From Rotaria sordida (taxonomy: Eukaryota > Rotifera > Eurotatoria > Philodinida > Philodinidae): a stretch of DNA of 64,000 nt. The position numbers were made by a program, and so were the translations under genes. The notes beneath the pieces were generated by a model that saw only the letters and a list, made by a program, of their open reading frames with translations, had not been told where the DNA came from and did not search any database. The stretch lies in the NCBI GenBank assembly GCA_905250125.1, contig CAJNOL010000796.1, positions 7,711 through 71,710 of the forward strand. Direction: 5' to 3'. Shown piece after piece: positions 61,401 to 64,000 of this stretch (positions within the stretch are counted from its first letter, which is position 1; the number at the start of each line of letters is the position of its first letter).

Positions 61401-63413
61401 AATGTTCTAGCAAAACTACTTTTTGAATTTTGAGCTAAAGCTCTATTCGATAAAAGCATCAACTAAATGATATTGCCCGAAACTTTTTCAAACTTTGGAT
61501 ATCCTATTTGAGACAAGAGTTGTTCAAAAAATTAAAATTTAAAATATCTCTGGAAAGGTACTGATATCCTGAAAAATTCATTTCTCAGAAAGATGCCATG
61601 CGAAAATTCTGAAATGTTAGATGCAAATTAGCCTAGTCAGATCTTTTTGGAGGTAACATTTGAATTTCAAACTCGAAAGTATGATTTTCACTGGGAAATG
61701 ACGATGTACAAATAAGAATTGAGACGGCTTCGTTGTTATCCTACAATGCTTCCTATTGTCTATTGTATAATTAACAGTTGAAGAGTAAAGCTCTGAAACT
61801 GAACTTCGATATCTCAGTGAAAGCTGAACAGTCAAAATCTGTTAATACTAGCATTATAGAAGATAAAAGTTTTGTTCATAAGTTAAAGATAACGAAAGAA
61901 AAAGATAGATTACAATTGACAGAGTTTCTTAAAAATTCAACTTAGTTGCGATAAAAACTACGGTCTTCATTTAAAGGAGCTTTTAAATATTTTACCTATT
62001 ATATGACATTTTTGAATGAACAAGTGTCGATGAAATGACAATACAAATAACTCACTAATGAATCGAGATTTATTTTTTCTACCTTTGAAGATAACAAGAA
62101 AAGCGAAAAATAAACTGAAAGGTATCTTTTTTTTTATTCAGGTTGAAGACTTTTATCAGACGTCACTCTCATCAAATTGAATGCATGATTGAATTTAGGG
62201 AAGAAGAAAGCTTCACTGTCATATGATGAATTTTAGAACATTGATACTCGGATATATCAATATATGCTGGAATTGGTATGGCAAAATTCTCTTTACCATT
62301 TTCCTTTTGCAATTTCTCAAGGAATATAGTAAAGATATTTTCTAGGTAGGAACTATGACAGAAATGTTTAACCTCTAGCTTTATCGCCGAGAACCAAATT
62401 ATAGCTTCTCTTTTCGAAACTTATCTAAAATCCAATGGTTTCCTACTCATGGTGTCTGGCAGAAACACTATAGTGCGATCTTATGAACAGATTCATGCAT
62501 TGATCAAGAAATAGTAAGGCTTCTGTGACATCGATAAGTAAAAAGTGAAAAGCACGATGTCAAAAGTTACTAGACTTTTACACATCATAATGGAAGAATC
62601 TGGAAGACTATTGTGACCAGAAACCTAATACATTTTGGGTTATTTTCCAGTAGTATCATCTATACCTTTCGCATAACCATTGGCATCAATACTAAACGCT
62701 CGACTTCGTCCATCAGTAGAAGAGGCACCAATCATGGAATAATGGTATATTTGCTCAGGTGTCATAACAGTATTAACACTGCCACAAACAGCCATGTCAG
62801 CTTCGCCTGTACGCAATCCTTGTACGCCTAGATGAATGGCTTGAAGCCCTGTTGAACAAGCACTATCCAGAGATAGATTAGATCCATGTAGATCAAAATG
62901 GTAGGACAAACGAGCTGATGCATTGTAAAGCAGTATGTGTGGAGCGTGAAAACGTGCTCGATGTTCTGGTTTTAGTCGAAGTGATCCCATTGCATGATCG
63001 TTTGAGAATTGACCAATATGCACCGAAGTACGTGATCCACGCATTTTTTCTAAAGTATAGCCAGCGTCCTCAATCAAATGAACAAATTTCATCATGAGAA
63101 GGCGATGACCCGGATCAATCGTAACTGCCTCTCCATCTGAGAGATTGAAGTAACTTGCATCAAAGGTGTCAAGCACCGATGTTGGCAAAAAATAACCACG
63201 TTGTATGAGCTTTCGTTTGAATTCACCATTATCCCGATTGAGCATATCGGCACAATACGACAAGAGATCGGTCCGTTCGGCAGGTATTTCACTGCCTAGA
63301 TCACGACTTTCTTCAAGTGCCTGCCACAAATCAGTGGGCGTATGGATGCCACCAGCAAATTCACAAGACATCCCAATGATTGCTATAGGTTCAAATGACG
63401 TAGCACTAGACAT
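52440..63413 (-). CDS. Reducing type-I polyketide synthase, KS–AT–DH–MT–ER–KR–ACP plus a thioesterase-like tail
   Basis: Five exons (63413–62666, 61036–60362, 60314–56898, 56186–54063, 54010–52440) sum to 2,844 residues. Approximate domains follow. KS 8–425: Cys186 in DSACSTG, plus EAHGTGT and NIGHTEGAAG. AT 560–880: Ser ~657 in SHSAGE. DH 950–1260: His ~990 in SQHKIQD and Asp ~1195 in LIIDGCFH. Methyltransferase region 1260–1750. ER 1958–2300: GATGQA. KR 2334–2520: GGLGGLG and SSYNAGNEF. ACP: Ser ~2658 in LGLDSLAAV. The order matches fungal reducing PKS and animal FAS-like PKS. The product is unknown. The start is ATG at 63413; an upstream in-frame Met adds a hydrophobic 20-mer and is less likely. 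Introns 1 (1,629 nt) and 3 (711 nt) are enlarged. Confidence 0.96.
61037..62665. other. Enlarged PKS intron 1
   Basis: The intron splits the KS domain after GYAKG with donor GTATAG and acceptor TTTTAG. About 1.6 kb of AT-rich DNA includes a dispersed repeat at about 62240–62290 (TATGCTGGAATTGGTATGGC) related to DNA in the GMPS intron. No coding sequence is seen inside. Confidence 0.5.
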
Positions 63414-64000
63414 GATTCTCAAATGCTCTTGATTAGTGTAAATAATAAATAAGCTAAACAAGAAAGTGATCAATAAAGTACGTCTTTAGTGCGAATATCT
63501 AGAAAAAAGGTTTAAAAAATGTTGAAAATATATCTAACAAAAAAGAAAATGCGAATATTAATAAAAGATCATGTCTTCTTTTCGGAAATTAAACGTTCAT
63601 TCAAACATAAATTAGCTCTTCTGCCTAAAAAAGCGAAATATAGAATTACTCTAGCTCTGAAATACTAGTGTTGGTTCTTATGTAACCAAGATTTCAAGGT
63701 TTTCACTCTTGTTCGAAACATTTTCACCCATAGCAGTAGCCACAACACCAAATGCATGCCTAGGTGAATAAATTACTATAACCAAGCTGATTTAATATGA
63801 TCATAGTGTGGGCTTATGTCAAAGTGGTTCTTCAAAGAACCTCATCGGATAAGTAAGGAAACCTAGCTCCCTCCTAAGACGTTCTGAATTCTCTATCAGA
63901 GAAAGATAGAATTTTCTCACATATTGTTAAGCCTTTTCAGCCTCCGATAGAGCAGAAAAAGGTGTGCTTGCATCTGGTTCTAGCTGTTGATGGAGAGATG
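63414..64000. other. Upstream flank of the PKS gene
   Basis: This stretch should contain the PKS 5' untranslated region and promoter. I see no defined element, and no gene is recognised up to the window edge. Confidence 0.4.

Noticed and set aside
63414..63473. A signal peptide at the PKS N-terminus from the upstream Met
   Set aside because: The conserved KS start follows the Met at 63413 closely. The extra 20 residues look like translated leader, and PKSs of this type are cytosolic.

Overview
The window is nuclear DNA from an animal. It is AT-rich, and every gene is split by GT–AG introns. Most introns are 45–80 nt, but a minority are swollen to 0.7–1.7 kb by repeats. Four things together point to a bdelloid rotifer (Adineta/Rotaria type): arrays of the hexamer TGTGGG, recalled as the bdelloid telomere repeat; a cellular RNA-dependent RNA polymerase; a large multidomain polyketide synthase; and an ARM–TIR protein. 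The assignment is inference, since no species marker was tested.

Layout, left to right. 1–4.6 kb: 3' exons of a UBA-domain gene (+) cut by a telomere-like array, and 3' exons of a SNX9/18/33-type sorting nexin (+). 4.8–10.4 kb: complete 13-exon RRN3, an RNA polymerase I initiation factor (-). 10.4–13.3 kb: a foldback element carrying a nested TTAA-flanked MITE. 13.3–19.8 kb: tubulin cofactor C (+) and GMP synthase (+). 19.9–24 kb: a decayed carotene-hydroxylase-like gene broken by a foldback, a second foldback, and a hAT-like element. 24.1–25.7 kb: an F-box/ankyrin gene (-). 27.1–33.4 kb: an 11-exon RdRP with an N-terminal RRM (-). 34.8–35.9 kb: calcyclin-binding protein (-) with an in-frame TAG. 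37.4–40.4 kb: telomere-like arrays split by a 2.7-kb hAT-type element with an 8-bp target duplication. 41.1–43.4 kb: ARM–TIR protein (-). 45.3–47.6 kb: class-V aminotransferase (-), with a TTAA foldback MITE just upstream. 48.7–49.4 kb: small UBA-like protein (-). 52.4–63.4 kb: a 2,844-residue KS–AT–DH–MT–ER–KR–ACP polyketide synthase (-).

Exon models were built by hand from splice sites and reading phase. RRN3, RdRP, GMPS, TBCC, PKS, ARM–TIR, CACYBP and the UBA-like gene each sum to a multiple of three, which supports the joins. Conserved housekeeping genes (RRN3, TBCC, GMPS) use very AT-rich codons, while the PKS and calcyclin-binding-protein exons look richer in GC. The genes do not form an obvious operon or pathway. 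They read as conserved genes mixed with bdelloid-style accessory genes (PKS, RdRP, ARM–TIR, F-box/ankyrin), separated by mobile, foldback and telomere-like DNA. The strongest leads are the intact PKS with a decayed thioesterase-like tail, the RRM–acidic-repeat–RdRP fusion, the SAM-less ARM–TIR protein, and a family of short hairpins made of opposed telomere-like repeats around a shared core.
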